Assembly: GCA_905221605.1 (NCBI GenBank)
Contig: CAJNDS010000224.1
Location: 1,500,559 to 1,545,558 of the forward strand
Length of the DNA stretch: 45,000 bases
Direction: 5' to 3'
Origin: Symbiodinium natans
Lineage: Eukaryota; Sar; Dinophyceae; Suessiales; Symbiodiniaceae
Within the stretch, counting starts at the first letter, position 1; the number at the start of each line of letters is the position of its first letter. Positions 9,203 through 18,677 of the stretch are shown in pieces. A model generated the notes under the pieces. That model ran no database searches. It was not told the DNA's origin and saw nothing but the letters and a program-made list of their open reading frames with translations. The translations under genes were made by a program, and so were the position numbers.

Positions 9203-9263
9203 CTTGCACTTCTATTGCCATGTGCCTGAATATCCCTAAGAAGCGCTCTACAGCCCATAGAAG
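9203..9263 (+). CDS. Candidate coding exon
   Basis: Edges are GGCAGCAG|CT and ATAGAAG|GTTGGT. Reads CTSIAMCLNIPKKRSTAHR. Degenerate CCCTAAA sequence occupies the 150 bp before it. Confidence 0.4.
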
Positions 9264-9393
9264 GTTGGTTTGCATGAGCCTCGCCTAAGGCCTAAACCTC
9301 AGACTCCAAACCCTAAACCCTAACTAAGCCCCAAACACCCCCCCCCCCCCCCCCCTCCCCCCAATAACAAAAAGCACACACCCACTCGGGCAG

Positions 9394-9460
9394 AAGTACA
9401 ATCCCGAAAGGTGTTCAAGAGCTCCGCGTCTTGGGCGCCCTTGAGGAGGCGCTGGCACAT
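9394..9460 (+). CDS. Candidate coding exon
   Basis: Edges are CGGGCAG|AAG and GCACAT|GTGTAG. The frame reads STIPKGVQELRVLGALEE then ALAH, an amphipathic-helix pattern. A poly(C) tract (9337-9361) lies just upstream in the intron. An AG|G acceptor in the same frame lies at about 9410. Confidence 0.5.
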
Positions 9461-9858
9461 GTGTAGATCAGGATCGCGTTCCGGTTATAAGTTGTTCTTG
9501 GGGTCCCCAAGAAGCCCCTAAACCCAAAACCACAAACCCTAAACCCCAAACCCTAAACCCTAAACGCTAAACCCTAAGCCCTAAACCCGAATGCCCCTTT
9601 AAGCCCTTTCCGGTCCACCCGCCCCCACGCCCCAACCTTTCCTTACCTGAGCCTAGACTTACCTGCATACCCTTAAGGACAGGTAGGGTTCATATAGGGT
9701 TTCGGGTTTAGGGTCTAAGGGTTTGTGGTTTGGGGTTTAGGGTTTAGGGTGTACCACCAAGTAAGGAGCATTTCCCTTGGTTGAGGACAAATGGTAAACC
9801 TGGAACAAACCTGCCAGCCTAGATGGGGGAGGTCTTTGAGTTGTCAGTCCTTTTTTAG

Positions 9859-9929
9859 GCCTCGATTGCGTCATACTCCGAGGGTGACAACAGTGCCCAA
9901 TTGCGCAATTCAGAACAGCCCCCCAGCTG
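9859..9929 (+). CDS. Candidate coding exon
   Basis: A pyrimidine tract CAGTCCTTTTTTAG precedes GCC; the donor is CAGCTG|GTACGG. The frame reads ASIASYSEGDNSAQLRNS then EQPPSW. Good splice signals at both ends; product unknown. Confidence 0.6.
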
Positions 9930-10123
9930 GTACGGATTACTTGGAGGCTTCTGGGGCGCGATGGGGCTTCGGGTCTAGGCTTCAGGGTTCGTAGAACCTA
10001 CCTGTGTCCATTACACGCCGTATCTTGGCCATGAAAGTAGCCCTGGAAACCCAATTGCCCTAAACCCTAAATCCTAAACCCTTAACCCTAAAGCCCTAAA
10101 CAATAAAACTCCGAGTTCGCCAG

Positions 10124-10189
10124 GGCCTGCGAGCAGCTGCAAAGCAGCAGGCAGGGATTAAGCAGTTCGAGTCGGAGCTCTATGGACGG
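10124..10189 (+). CDS. Candidate coding exon, helical
   Basis: Edges are TCGCCAG|GGC and GGACGG|GTAGGG. The 22 codons read GLRAAAKQQAGIKQFESEL then YGR, a likely coiled or amphipathic helix. The donor GTAGGG merges with the GGGCTTA array that follows. Product unknown. Confidence 0.6.
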
Positions 10190-10316
10190 GTAGGGCTTAG
10201 GGCTTAGGGCTTAGGGCTTAGGGCTTAGGGCTTAGGGCTTAGGGCTTAGGGCTTAGGGCTTAGGGTTTAGGGCTTAGGGTTTAGGGTTTAGGGTTTAGGG
10301 TTTAGGGTTTAGGGAG
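10190..10316 (+). repeat. Variant telomeric array GGGCTTA then GGGTTTA
   Basis: About 10 uniform TTAGGGC units change to TTTAGGG units with mixed units at the boundary. The variant looks locally amplified. Confidence 0.95.
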
Positions 10317-11135
10317 TTAGGGTTCAGGGCTTAGGGCTTAGGGTCTGGGATAGGGTCTGGGACTGAGAATTTTGGGGTTTGCGAACTGGGGGTTCAGGGT
10401 TTAGGGTCTACGATTGAGGGTTCAGGATTTTGCAGGTTCTTGACACGCGAGTAACCCTAAACCGACCCCTCAGGAACTGTCAACCCCAAGCCCCTGACCT
10501 ACACCCTAAACCCCCAAAGCCAACCGGTAGGGTTTAGGGTTTAGGGTTTAGGGTTTAGGGTTTAGGGTTTAGGGTTTAGGGTTTAGGGTTTAGGGTTTAG
10601 GGTTTAGGGTAGCTTTTCATTAGGGGTGGGGGGTGGGCGGACATCCAACGCGCGACATAGATTGAAGGTTTAGGCCGCTTGCCAGGTCTTCAAATAGAGG
10701 GTTTAGGGTTGGGGTTTCGGGTTTAGGGTTGAGGGTTAAGGGTTTAGGTTAAGGGTTTAGGTTAAGGTTGAGGGTTTTGGGTTTAGGGTTGGGGTTTCGG
10801 GTTTAGGGTTGAGGGTTTTGGGTTTAGGGTTGGGGTTTCGGGTTTAGGTAAAAGGTTGAGGGTTTAGGGTTTAGGGCCTAGCCCTCCCCAATCTCAAGGC
10901 AACACCTCAAACCCCTTGCAAAGCCCTAGTCCGATCGATGCTGATAGCAGATTCTTGGGTTGCCGGGTTTAGGGTTTAGGGTTTATGGGTTTAGGGTTTA
11001 GGGGTTTAGGGTTTAGGGGTTTAGGGGTTTAGGGGTTTGGTTTAGGGGTTTTGGGTTCAGGGTTCGGTTCAGGGTTTTGGGGTTTAGGGTTTGGGGCTTA
11101 GGGGTTTAGGGTTCGGGGTTAGGGGTTTAGGGTTT
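10317..11135 (+). repeat. Mixed telomeric block
   Basis: Perfect (TTTAGGG)12 at 10529-10610 is flanked by diverged GGGTTGAGGGTTAAGGG and GGGGTTTAGGGG mixtures up to 11135. A possible small exon at 10937-10965 (CCTAG|TCCGATCG...GCCGG|GTTTAG) is too short to support. Confidence 0.85.
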
Positions 11136-11164
11136 AGGGCTGAATGCGTAGCATCTGTTTTTAG

Positions 11165-11223
11165 GTTGCCTTGGTCCGGCGATGGTACGACGGCACCACG
11201 CAGGAGGAACGAGGCCTCTCTTG
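11165..11223 (+). CDS. Candidate coding exon
   Basis: Preceded by CATCTGTTTTTAG and followed by CTCTTG|GTTTCT. Reads VALVRRWYDGTTQEERGLS. A second frame (LPWSGDGTTAPRRR...) is also open. Product unknown. Confidence 0.5.
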
Positions 11224-11589
11224 GTTTCTTTGGGTTTGGTTGGGGTTTGGCGGGAGTAGCCGGCATACCCCTTTAAAGAGAACAGTAGCCCTACTCGGAC
11301 GCATTTAGGACGATCTTTTTGCAATTAAGCAAACAATCATTTTTTTTTCTCCTGGGTCGCTGGGGGAACGGGGTTCTTGGTTGTAGATACCATGCTACTC
11401 CAAACTAGGGTTTTAAGTTTTGTAGGGACTCACAGCACTTACACACGGACAGGCAGAGACACAGGGAGACACAGACACAGGCTTGCACGCGCGTGCGCAC
11501 GCACACAACACGAAAATAATAGCCATACACGATGAACCGATGTCTATTCGTGATCGTTTTGGTCTGTTGTTTACCTCTCTTTCTCTGAA

Positions 11590-11730
11590 CACACATACAC
11601 ACATACACACATACACACATACACACATACACACATACACACATACACACATACACACATACACACATACACACATACACACATACACACATACACACAC
11701 ATACACATACATACGTACATACGTACATAC
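11590..11730. repeat. Microsatellite (ACACATAC)n then (ATACGTAC)n
   Basis: About 14 uniform ACACATAC octamers (to about 11698) then ATAC/GTAC units. The 98-148-codon open frames on both strands here are translations of the repeat (THTYTHTH or CVCVYVCM) and not genes. Confidence 0.95.
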
Positions 11731-11845
11731 GGGTATTTCCAAAAATAGGAGGTACCCTAAAATCACCCCGAAATTGTAGAATCGTTGTTATAGGAACCCC
11801 CAAAAGGGTACCCCTATTTTCGGACCCCCCCCCCCCCGCCCCCCT
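11731..11845. mobile_element. MITE-like palindrome, family M8, with poly(C)
   Basis: AAAATAGGAGGTACCCT near the left and AGGGTACCCCTATTTT near the right are inverted repeats. Related sequences occur at 17432-17528 and 18262-18335. A C17 tract follows. Confidence 0.55.
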
Positions 11846-11921
11846 TCCCAATAAACCCTAAACCCTAAACCCTAAACCCTAAACCCCTAAACCCTAAACC
11901 CTAAACCCCTAAGGATTGCAG

Positions 11922-12001
11922 CGGTTGGGGGCGGGGGGCCGGGGTGCCTGAGGCCGCCCAGCTTCCGCGCATGTCAGAGGCACTCTTGGCTCTGATGCTC
12001 G
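11922..12001 (+). CDS. Candidate coding exon between inverted telomere arrays
   Basis: Starts after GATTGCAG (or at GAG|GCC, 11953, same frame) and ends GATGCTCG|GTGTTT. Reads VPEAAQLPRMSEALLALML. CCCTAAA units (11854-11912) precede and TTTAGGG units (12015-12055) follow. Confidence 0.5.
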
Positions 12002-12102
12002 GTGTTTGGTTTAAAGGGTTTAGGGTTTAGGGTTTAGGGTTTAGGGTTTAGGGCTAGGGTTTTTGTGATTCGGGTTTAGGGTTCTTGGGTTTAGGCTGTG
12101 AG

Positions 12103-12148
12103 TTTGTGGATGAAGGTTTCCGTGGAGCAACGGTGTTTAAGCATTCAG
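12103..12148 (+). CDS. Candidate coding exon
   Basis: Edges are CTGTGAG|TTT and CATTCAG|GTGCTA. Reads FVDEGFRGATVFKHS. An antisense open frame (12054-12254) is also protein-like, but neighbouring signals favour the + strand. Confidence 0.4.
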
Positions 12149-12410
12149 GTGCTAGGTGCGCCGGCAGCTCTCTATCTAAATCGCCTACGTCTACTTCGCT
12201 TTGAAAAACCGCTCCTTTGTGGAGTGTCACCAGCCGCCTGTTGACAGAGCACAACTCCGAATGGATTGGGCCGTCGGTTGTTCATCGTCCTCATAAGACT
12301 CTCTAAGCACTAATCCTTACAATGAAAGACTCTCTAAGCCCCCCCCCCCCCTCCTCCTTCTAGAACCCGCATAAAGATTTGAAGCAATGCTGCATCATTA
12401 TGATTCTCAG

Positions 12411-12487
12411 GGAGTGCAGCGGGCCCAAGCCAACCCTACACCCCCAGCCACCCACTTCGGAAGGGGGCACAGCTGCTGCCGAGGCAG
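12411..12487 (+). CDS. Candidate coding exon
   Basis: Edges are ATTCTCAG|GG and GAGGCAG|GTGTAC. Reads ECSGPKPTLHPQPPTSEG then GTAAAEA, a Pro-rich, probably disordered segment. A C13 tract lies upstream. Confidence 0.45.
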
Positions 12488-12638
12488 GTGTACTCACTTG
12501 CAAGACACCACTCTTGATAGTTAATTCGGGTTTAGGGTTCGGGTTTAGGGTTTCGGGTTTAGGGTTCGGGTTTAGGGTTTCGGGTTTAGGGTTTCGGGTT
12601 TAGGGTTTAGGGTTTAGGGTTTAGGGTTTAGGGTTCAG

Positions 12639-12768
12639 GATGTCGAAGGGTTTGCGTGTTTCCGTGTTCAGCATTAATCGGGAAAATCGCCAACTGACAC
12701 GTAGCCAGTTCACTGTTTTGAGTACCCCGTACTACAAGATCCACCGTTTCAATGGGCACCCGAAGTGA
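12639..12768 (+). CDS. Candidate terminal exon ending in TGA
   Basis: After TTCAG|G the frame runs 42 codons from MSKGLRVSVFSINRENRQ through LSTPYYKIHRFNGHPK to a TGA, then a (GA)n microsatellite. It follows a TTTAGGG array. If correct, a gene ends here. An ATG at the second base could instead mark a start. Product unknown. Confidence 0.45.
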
Positions 12769-12912
12769 CAGAGAGAGAGAGAGAGAGACTAATCTAGCAC
12801 AGGTTTGGGGTTTTACGGTTCAAGGAGGGAAGAGGCAGGGAATGCGGACTTGATGGGGTCGGGCAGACAAACAACTTCGGCAAGCCCTAACCCCCTGGCT
12901 GGAAAATTTTGG

Positions 12913-12999
12913 CTGGTTCTTAGTAGGGACTGGCCCTAAATGTTCCCTTAAAGGGTATCTATAGAGCCCTGAATTCCCTCATTCCCTACCAAGAACCAG
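12913..12999. mobile_element. MITE-like palindrome, family M4 variant
   Basis: Left end CTGGTTCTTAGTAGGGA and right end TCCCTACCAAGAACCAG are inverted repeats. The right end recurs at 30050-30078, and the interior ...CCCTCATTCCCT is shared with 34664-34791. Confidence 0.75.
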
Positions 13000-13210
13000 G
13001 GGGGGTTGGTACAAATGCCAGAATAATAGTCTTAGGTGGGCCCGAAAGCCAAATAGAGTCCTTAGAGAGCCATCGGGTAAGCCCTAAAAGCCTCAAGTTG
13101 ATCCCTGAACCCTGAATCTAAGAGGCCCAAACCCGAAACCGAAGGAAGCCCTGAACTTCAAACCCCGAACCAAACCCCAAACCTTATATCAACTCAAAAG
13201 GCTCTCAGAG

Positions 13211-13255
13211 GTTGGTCTGCTGACTGCGCTGAAGGCCATTATCTTGGCCTTTGGA
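13211..13255 (+). CDS. Candidate short hydrophobic exon
   Basis: Edges are CTCAGAG|GTT and TTTGGA|GTACCA. Reads VGLLTALKAIILAFG, compatible with part of a membrane helix. Confidence 0.4.
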
Positions 13256-13427
13256 GTACCATGCTTTAGTACTTTTTTGGTTCCGGAATTCCTATCATAG
13301 CAAATGATACTCCGGAATGCCTATAATAGCTAAGTATACCTCAGATACTTTCAAAGCATACCTTTCTTCCAGCGTCCACTCCAAAGTAGGGTTAAACCCT
13401 GGCCCTACCCTAAGGGTCCTTGCGCAG

Positions 13428-13481
13428 GCGAGCGAAGCCGAGTTAGCCGGGCCCTTTTTCTCGCGCACCTCCGGGCTTAGA
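13428..13481 (+). CDS. Candidate coding exon, donor in telomere array
   Basis: Edges are TTGCGCAG|GCG and CTTAGA|GTTTAG. The 18 codons read ASEAELAGPFFSRTSGLR. A TTTAGGG cluster starts directly at the donor. Confidence 0.55.
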
Positions 13482-13587
13482 GTTTAGGGTTTAGGGTTTA
13501 GGGTTTGGGGTTTGGGGTTTGGGGCTAGGGTTTAGGACTCAGGGACCAAGATTCTTACTCCACTAGGGTTGTCAGACTGAGAGTTAG

Positions 13588-13641
13588 GCAGACTGGGAGC
13601 TCGTAGGACGGTACTTCGCACGTTGGCAGGGCCCAAGCTGC
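13588..13641 (+). CDS. Candidate coding exon
   Basis: Edges are GAGTTAG|GCA and AGCTGC|GTGTTG. The 18 codons read ADWELVGRYFARWQGPSC. The overlapping antisense open frame at 13584-13844 is less protein-like. Product unknown. Confidence 0.55.
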
Positions 13642-13888
13642 GTGTTGATGACTCGACCCCCCAGGACAGACTTGGCCCCTATTCCAGCATAAAGTCTAAG
13701 TGGAGCGCACGTGGGTGCAGTAATAGCAGTGGCGGCAGCACCCTTGCTGCGCCACCCTGTACCATGGGGGGAAGCTAATCCAGAGATTGACCCTACCCCT
13801 ACTCCTAGGGGGTGTTCGTGGGTAGTAGGTTTCTTTTGGTGCAATCCTTATGTTTCAACCAAACAACCATGAACCTTCACGTACGTAG

Positions 13889-13923
13889 TTCGCAGTTTCG
13901 GCGAACCTCCCAACACCCCATGG
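13889..13923 (+). CDS. Candidate short exon
   Basis: Edges are ACGTAG|TTC and CCATGG|GTGAGC, a strong donor. Reads RSFGEPPNTPW. Confidence 0.4.
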
Positions 13924-14063
13924 GTGAGCACAGGACCCCACGCCGCAAACCCTAAGCCCTAAACCCTAAACCCGAAACCCTAAACCCTAAACCCTAATTA
14001 AACCGATCGTTAGCCCAAACTCCACACCTCCGCCAGGCGACTGCATGGCCCCTTACCCTACAG

Positions 14064-14096
14064 AGCAGAGTATACGAAGATATGTGGTACACGCGC
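14064..14096 (+). CDS. Candidate short exon
   Basis: Edges are CCTACAG|AGC and ACGCGC|GTTCCA. Reads SRVYEDMWYTR; the frame stays open upstream through AWPLTLQ. Confidence 0.4.
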
Positions 14097-14211
14097 GTTC
14101 CAGGATTCACCCCCTAAGAAAGGCCCATGTAGCAACCCTAAACCCTAAACCCTGAACCCTAAGCCCTAAACGCTAAACCCTAAACCCTAAAACCCCCCCC
14201 CCCTCCCCAAG

Positions 14212-14268
14212 ATGAACTCAGGCGATTGCAAGTTGGTTGAGCTGCCTGCCGGCGGGCGTCCGGGGCCT
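14212..14268 (+). CDS. Candidate coding exon, possible start codon
   Basis: CCCAAG is followed by ATG and an open frame of 36 codons, MNSGDCKLVELPAGGRPG and on to a TAA. A donor (GGGCCT|GTTGGC) would end it earlier. It could be a first exon. It sits just after a C11 tract and a CCCTAAA cluster. Confidence 0.4.
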
Positions 14269-14570
14269 GTTGGCCAGCGCCCTCAGACTTGTCCAGATGC
14301 CTGGAATCTAGAACATATGTAATCCTTTTTCCCCTTGGGATTTATTTGTTGTTCATATAAAAACCAAGAGGATATTAACAATATTTTTTATGAAGGTTCT
14401 AAGGGGAATATAGGATCCCTGCATTCAGGGTCTGGTTCAGGTTTTCGGTTCAAGGATTTTCGGGCCTTTTGGGGTTTACGGGATGTAGGGGTTGAGAGGG
14501 TTCAGGGGATTTAGGGTCTATCGGGGTCTTAGCATCGGCAAACTCCTAAGCCGTAAGCCCTGCCGGGCAG

Positions 14571-14614
14571 GTGCTCACTGACGCCGCCGAAGTTCTGACT
14601 CGTGACGCTCCCAG
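14571..14614 (+). CDS. Candidate coding exon
   Basis: Edges are CGGGCAG|GTG and CTCCCAG|GTGGGA. Reads VLTDAAEVLTRDAP with two extra bases, and has good splice sites at both ends. Confidence 0.5.
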
Positions 14615-14672
14615 GTGGGACTTTAGGGGCGTGTGGGGAGCCTCTCTTTTACTCAGGTGGTGCAGGCTAGGC

Positions 14673-14751
14673 TGCCCAGTCGTACCCTTATTCCCGTTTT
14701 CGAGCCGTTTAAGCACATTGGGCACCCTTTTTAAACCTAGGTTACTGGGCA
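14673..14751. mobile_element. MITE-like element, family M3
   Basis: TGCCCAGTCGTACCCTTATTCCCG at the left and TAGGTTACTGGGCA at the right are inverted at their tips; the body holds the shared GGGCACCCTTTTTAAACC motif. It lies immediately downstream of exon 14571-14614, in its intron. Confidence 0.7.
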
Positions 14752-14826
14752 ACCTGGTAGGGTCAGGGTTTAGGGTTTAGGGCCCGATATATCCTATACC
14801 CCTGCCCTAAAGGAACAATAACTAAG

Positions 14827-14943
14827 AGAAATTCCCATTCTGTATGTTTTTGAGATCAGAAACGCTAGCAGAACGAAACGAAATACATGAGAGTTTACAT
14901 GATACGACAAGCCGTAGTTTATCTCTGGCTGACAAGAGCCAGG
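14827..14943 (+). CDS. Candidate coding exon
   Basis: Opens right after a TAA at AACTAAG| and stays open for 38 codons to CCAGG|GTTCAT. Includes MFLRSETLAERNEIHESL and HDTTSRSLSLADKSQ, a hydrophilic, Ser/Glu-rich segment. An antisense open frame overlaps but looks less natural. Confidence 0.5.
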
Positions 14944-15289
14944 GTTCATAGCTTGTAGATTCTCGTTCTGACGCCTAGCATATAAGAGCATGTCGGGCTG
15001 TGCAAGCATTGGGGGGGGTTAGGGTTTGGGGTTTAGGGTTTAGGGTGCCTAAGTTTTAAACATTAAATTAGTTTCGGCTTTTGACGCATCTGGCTCCTGG
15101 CTGAAATCTTAATTATAAAAGGACCCCCCCCAAGTTCGCCTACCTGACCCAGCGTGGGCCCTTATTGTTTTTTTTTTTGTTTGGTTCCCTTCTTATTTCT
15201 AGGCTACTCTTGGGTCTAGTCAAAATGCATGGGACGCTTCTTCGGCCATGCTGTTTTAAGTCGTTGCCCATATGCCTTCGTGTTTGCAG

Positions 15290-15334
15290 GCGACTGCTTG
15301 AACGGCTGCTCAACCGACACAAAGGCAGAGTGGG
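15290..15334 (+). CDS. Candidate short exon, donor in TTTAGGG
   Basis: Edges are TGTTTGCAG|GCG and AGTGGG|GTTTAG. Reads RLLERLLNRHKGRV. The frame DCLNGCSTDTKAEW is also open. Confidence 0.4.
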
Positions 15335-15641
15335 GTTTAGGGTTTTGGTTTTGGGTTTGGGTTTAGGGTTTGGGGGATGTTCCCCCTTCTAATAACAATC
15401 CTGAATAATTAGGCATTACCCTATAATCCCTATTAATTATGAAGACTCGCTTTTTTTTGTTGTAAGGGAGCGCTGTCGAAGCCTAGTTAAGGGGTCGTTC
15501 CTTGGCGGTGATTTTGTTGCCTCTTGTATTATGAGGCCTGTTGGGCGGTTAGGGTTTAGGGTTTAGGGTTTAGGGTCTAGGGTTAGGGTTTAGGGGTTAG
15601 GGCTTAGGGTTTAGGGTTCAGGGTTCAGGGGCTGATGTTAG

Positions 15642-15679
15642 AATCCTTCCAGACAAGGGCTGCGTATTTGGGATCTTGG
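15642..15679 (+). CDS. Candidate short exon
   Basis: Edges are ATGTTAG|AAT and CTTGG|GTTTGT. Reads NPSRQGLRIWDL. Weak acceptor. Confidence 0.3.
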
Positions 15680-15781
15680 GTTTGTGGTTTAGGGCTCAGA
15701 GTTATTGTCAGTCTCAGCGAGTCCTTGGAAACTATAAGCCCAAACCCTAAACACTAAACCTTGACCTTCTCTAAATGACAG

Positions 15782-15842
15782 TCCTTTCCGTGTCCTGCAC
15801 AATCAGACCTACCAAGAAGGCAACCTCCACACCCCTAACACC
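15782..15842 (+). CDS. Candidate coding exon
   Basis: Edges are AATGACAG|TCC and AACACC|GTAAAC. Reads LSVSCTIRPTKKATSTPL with neighbours. The acceptor is AG|T rather than AG|G. Confidence 0.4.
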
Positions 15843-15912
15843 GTAAACCGACCCAACATACTCCAATGCAGGTCCTTTGTCCGTTTTTCGGTTTGTGCAT
15901 TTAGGATCCTAG

Positions 15913-15988
15913 CATCCCTAAACCCTAAACCCTAGACCCTAAACCCTAGACCCTAAACCCTAAACCCTAAACCCTAAACCCTAAACCC
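15913..15988 (-). repeat. Interstitial telomeric array (CCCTAAA/CCCTAGA)n
   Basis: About 11 units, two with the variant CCCTAGA. It ends 33 nt before exon 16022-16077. Confidence 0.95.
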
Positions 15989-16021
15989 GTCTTCAAGGCC
16001 TCTGCACCCTCGACCCTGCAG

Positions 16022-16077
16022 GTCTTCATCTTCTTGTCACCCTGGTCAAGAAGCCCGGGGAGGCGCCTGACGCCGCG
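16022..16077 (+). CDS. Candidate coding exon
   Basis: Preceded by the pyrimidine-rich CTCTGCACCCTCGACCCTGCAG and followed by GCCGCG|GTTTTT. Reads LHLLVTLVKKPGEAPDAA. Good 3' splice signal; product unknown. Confidence 0.55.
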
Positions 16078-16139
16078 GTTTTTCCGCAACGATCAAGGAA
16101 CATTCCTTCTATTGGTTGGTGGTCTCTTTAAGTAGGGCT

Positions 16140-16460
16140 TCTGTTTTGTAGGGGGGGGGGGGGTTCTTATTCGGGCAAATGTAAGGTATAAGGGCAACAG
16201 ATAAAGAGGCCACCGGCCTTTTTTAAACATTCCTGACGTCATACTCATATGATTGGGGGGGGGGGGGGGGCTCCGAACATAGGGGTACCTCACTGTACCT
16301 TACTTTGATCCATATATTACCACGGGATCCTACTCTTCGGGGGTCAATACTAATCGTCCCTCAGGATCTTGAAGCCCCCTATATTCAGATCCGAATTTTA
16401 ACTTGGGGAGTGTTCCCTAATCTAGTAATTATTTGCTTAAGACCCCCCCCCCCCCTAAAC
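16140..16460. repeat. G- and C-tract cluster in non-coding DNA
   Basis: Holds G runs at about 16150-16163 and 16255-16270, and a C14 run at 16443-16456, among AT-rich unique sequence. No exon recognised between 16078 and 16584. Confidence 0.7.
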
Positions 16461-16584
16461 TACTAAAGGTATTCTGCATGAGCAATATAGGGAGTATGTT
16501 TGTGGATTATTGGGGTTCTTCAGAAAATCGTAGTCACTAGGGGACAGGGGAGCCTTTGTGCCTACGAGGCTTCAAGCCTCCTAG

Positions 16585-16620
16585 GTCTTTGGGCAGTGCA
16601 CATCTTGTGGTCTTTGCGAC
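16585..16620 (+). CDS. Candidate short Cys-rich exon, donor in TTTAGGG
   Basis: Edges are TCCTAG|GTC and TGCGAC|GTTTAG. Twelve codons: VFGQCTSCGLCD, with a CxxCxxC pattern reminiscent of metal-binding turns. Too short to assign. Confidence 0.4.
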
Positions 16621-16825
16621 GTTTAGGGTATAAAGGGATCTGGTTTCACTGTAACTTTAAGGATTCGAGTCGATAAAGGTGCAGCTAGGAGGGTTTAGGG
16701 TCAGGGTTCAGGATTTCATGAGCTATAGTGACCTTTCTCTCGGCAGTGAAGTTGACTCAAGGCTTTTAGGGCTTAGGGTTGAGGCTTTCGAGGCAGCCCC
16801 CTAGACCCGACAGCATAACAGCCAG

Positions 16826-16904
16826 GAACTTCCCCACATTCGGGCGTTCAAGAACGTGGAGCAGTACGACGTCGCAGGGGCCCCGTATATCCCACGGCAC
16901 CCTT
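16826..16904 (+). CDS. Candidate coding exon
   Basis: Edges are ACAGCCAG|GAA and CACCCTT|GTGAAT. The frame reads ELPHIRAFKNVEQYDVAGAP and YIPRHP, among the most protein-like segments here. An internal donor (CCCC|GTATAT) would shorten it. Product unknown. Confidence 0.6.
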
Positions 16905-17696
16905 GTGAATAGGACCACCAGAAGGGGCCCTAGATATGTAGAGAGCGACACGTAGTCAGAGATGCTTATATACATGCAATTGTGTTTATGTTCCCATATG
17001 GTGGGAGCAGAGAGCGGGGGATGGAGAGAGCCCCACTGAGGTTAGCATACAGCAGGGCTTAGGGCTGCATTAGCTTTCCCTAACCTTCCACGTGCACATT
17101 ACGTATAGACTTACGCAAACTATAAATAGTTAATGAAAAATAGTTTATATAGAAATAAATAATAATAATAATAATAACAATAATAGTAATAATACTAACT
17201 CTTGTTTCAGCCAGAACAAAGGGGTTCCTATTACCAGTAGCTTCAGGGCCGAAGCTTATACCACATGATATGGATCCTTGAGTTTTGAGGGTCCAGGGAT
17301 GCTAGGGTTTAGGGTTTTAGGGTTTATGGTTTAGGGGTTTAGGGTTTAGGGTTTAGGGTTTTAGGGTTTAGGGATTCAGGGGTTTAGGGTTTCAATTCAC
17401 TTTCGCACAAGCACAGACGGATGATGAGCTAATATGGGGGTTTCCGATGATAGGTGTACCCTTTTATAGGGCATAGGGGGTCCTCCATACTATTTGGGGT
17501 ATAAAAGGGTTACCCCTATTTTGGGACATGCTCATATGTGCCACGGGAAGGGTATAAGGGTGTGGAGGTTGGAGCTAGCGCTTCTTTCTCCCGTGCCCTA
17601 AACCCGAAACCCTAAACCCTAAACTCTGAACCCTAAACCCTGAACCCTAAACCCTAAACCCTAAACCCTAAACCGCCGAAGGCGTTGTCTCTCAAG
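16905..17696. other. Non-coding stretch with AAT microsatellite and MITE relics
   Basis: Contains (AAT)n at 17158-17196, an M2 fragment at 17218-17280 matching the right half of 33249-33354, an M8-like palindrome at 17432-17528 and telomeric clusters at 17303-17390 and 17595-17674. No exon seen. Confidence 0.6.
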
Positions 17697-17727
17697 GCAT
17701 TCGTGCTCCAAGAAGCAGCCAGGGCAA
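17697..17727 (+). CDS. Candidate short exon
   Basis: Edges are TCTCAAG|GCA and GGGCAA|GTGGCT. Reads AFVLQEAARA. It lies in a 90-codon open frame (17685-17957), the longer version of which cannot be excluded. Confidence 0.35.
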
Positions 17728-18197
17728 GTGGCTTGCATTCTCAGAGGCATCGCTTCATCTTCAGAGGATGGAACCACAATCCTCAGAGAGCCTCCTCCAT
17801 CAGGCGCCGGGTTGAGTTCGTGGCTTCATGCGGCTTATTCTTGGGCCCTGAAAACCCGAAAGCCGATCTCAAATTCGAAGTTTTCGAGAACATTTCTATG
17901 TGGGTTACAAGGGTCCCGAAGAGAATAAGGCACCAAGAACGTATGTTGGAAATATAGAAAGCCCGAAAGCTCTGTGTCAGCACCCCTTGCGCGCGGGAAG
18001 CCCCGCAAAGTGCTTCAGAGATCAGACAGGCAAATGCCGACTTGATAGTCCACTGGTACCCTGTTGCCCTTGTTGAAGTTTAGGTCCCCTTATACAGGAA
18101 CCAACCCTAGAAAGGGTCCCCTTATGACTTTATGGTTGCTGGGCTGCCAAGACCATGGTCGCCTTTCAAAGCGTGCTTTCAGGGTGGTAGGGCACTC

Positions 18198-18214
18198 CAT
18201 CCTTTTTTTTTTTT

Positions 18215-18245
<31 letters not shown>

Positions 18246-18270
18246 GGGGGTGGGGGGGGTCCCTTTGAGG
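18198..18270 (+). repeat. Poly(T)-poly(G) junction (about T20 G40)
   Basis: About 20 T followed by about 40 G with two T interruptions; the longest T/G junction in the window. Open frames through it code poly-Phe/Gly or poly-Pro/Lys and are artefacts. Confidence 0.95.
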
Positions 18271-18459
18271 GATTCTATTCTATATGGGGTATAAAGAGGG
18301 GTACGCCTATTTTGGGCAATACCCGTATACTCTTCAACAGAAAAAATCGACATATGCCACGAACGAAAAGTGGCACATGTCTTTTGAACCTGAGGGTATA
18401 TGGGCTAATCTACAGCCTGAGCACGAAGCCCTGAACCCTTCACCATGGGTTTCGGGCAT

Positions 18460-18665
18460 ACACGGTTTATAGGGTTTATAGGGTGCCCTAAAGCCCATAA
18501 ACCCTATAAACCCTCTCTATAAACTTTATACACCCTATAAACCCAGTGGTGTATAGGGGAACCCTAAACCCCAAAACCCCAAAACCCTAAACCCTAAACC
18601 CTTAACCCTAAACCGTCTAGGGTTTATAGAGAGGCTTTATAGGGTTCATAGGCTTTAGGGCATCT
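18460..18665. repeat. Inverted GGGTTTATAGGG repeats
   Basis: GGTTTATAGGGTTTATAGGG at 18464-18483 is mirrored by ATAAACCCTATAAACCCTC just after, and again at 18515-18660. This is a telomere-derived 9-mer (TTTATAGGG) in inverted copies, also seen at 26590-26960. Confidence 0.75.
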
Positions 18666-18677
18666 TTCAGATGGCAG

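Noticed and set aside
11590-11730. CRISPR-like or structured repeat array
   Set aside because: Units are 8-bp tandem copies without spacers: a microsatellite.
11405-11851. Antisense 148-codon open frame (the longest in the window)
   Set aside because: It is the translation of the ACACATAC microsatellite (CVCVYVCM repeats).
12054-12254. Antisense 66-codon open frame (RRLVTLHKGAVFQSEVD...)
   Set aside because: Protein-like, but its C-terminal part is CCCTAAA translation and all better-supported neighbours are on the + strand.
14794-15009. Antisense 71-codon open frame
   Set aside because: Overlaps the + strand exon 14827-14943, which has better composition and opens at a splice site.
18064-18434. 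Overlapping frames with poly-Phe/Gly or poly-Pro/Lys
   Set aside because: Produced by the T20-G40 homopolymer junction.
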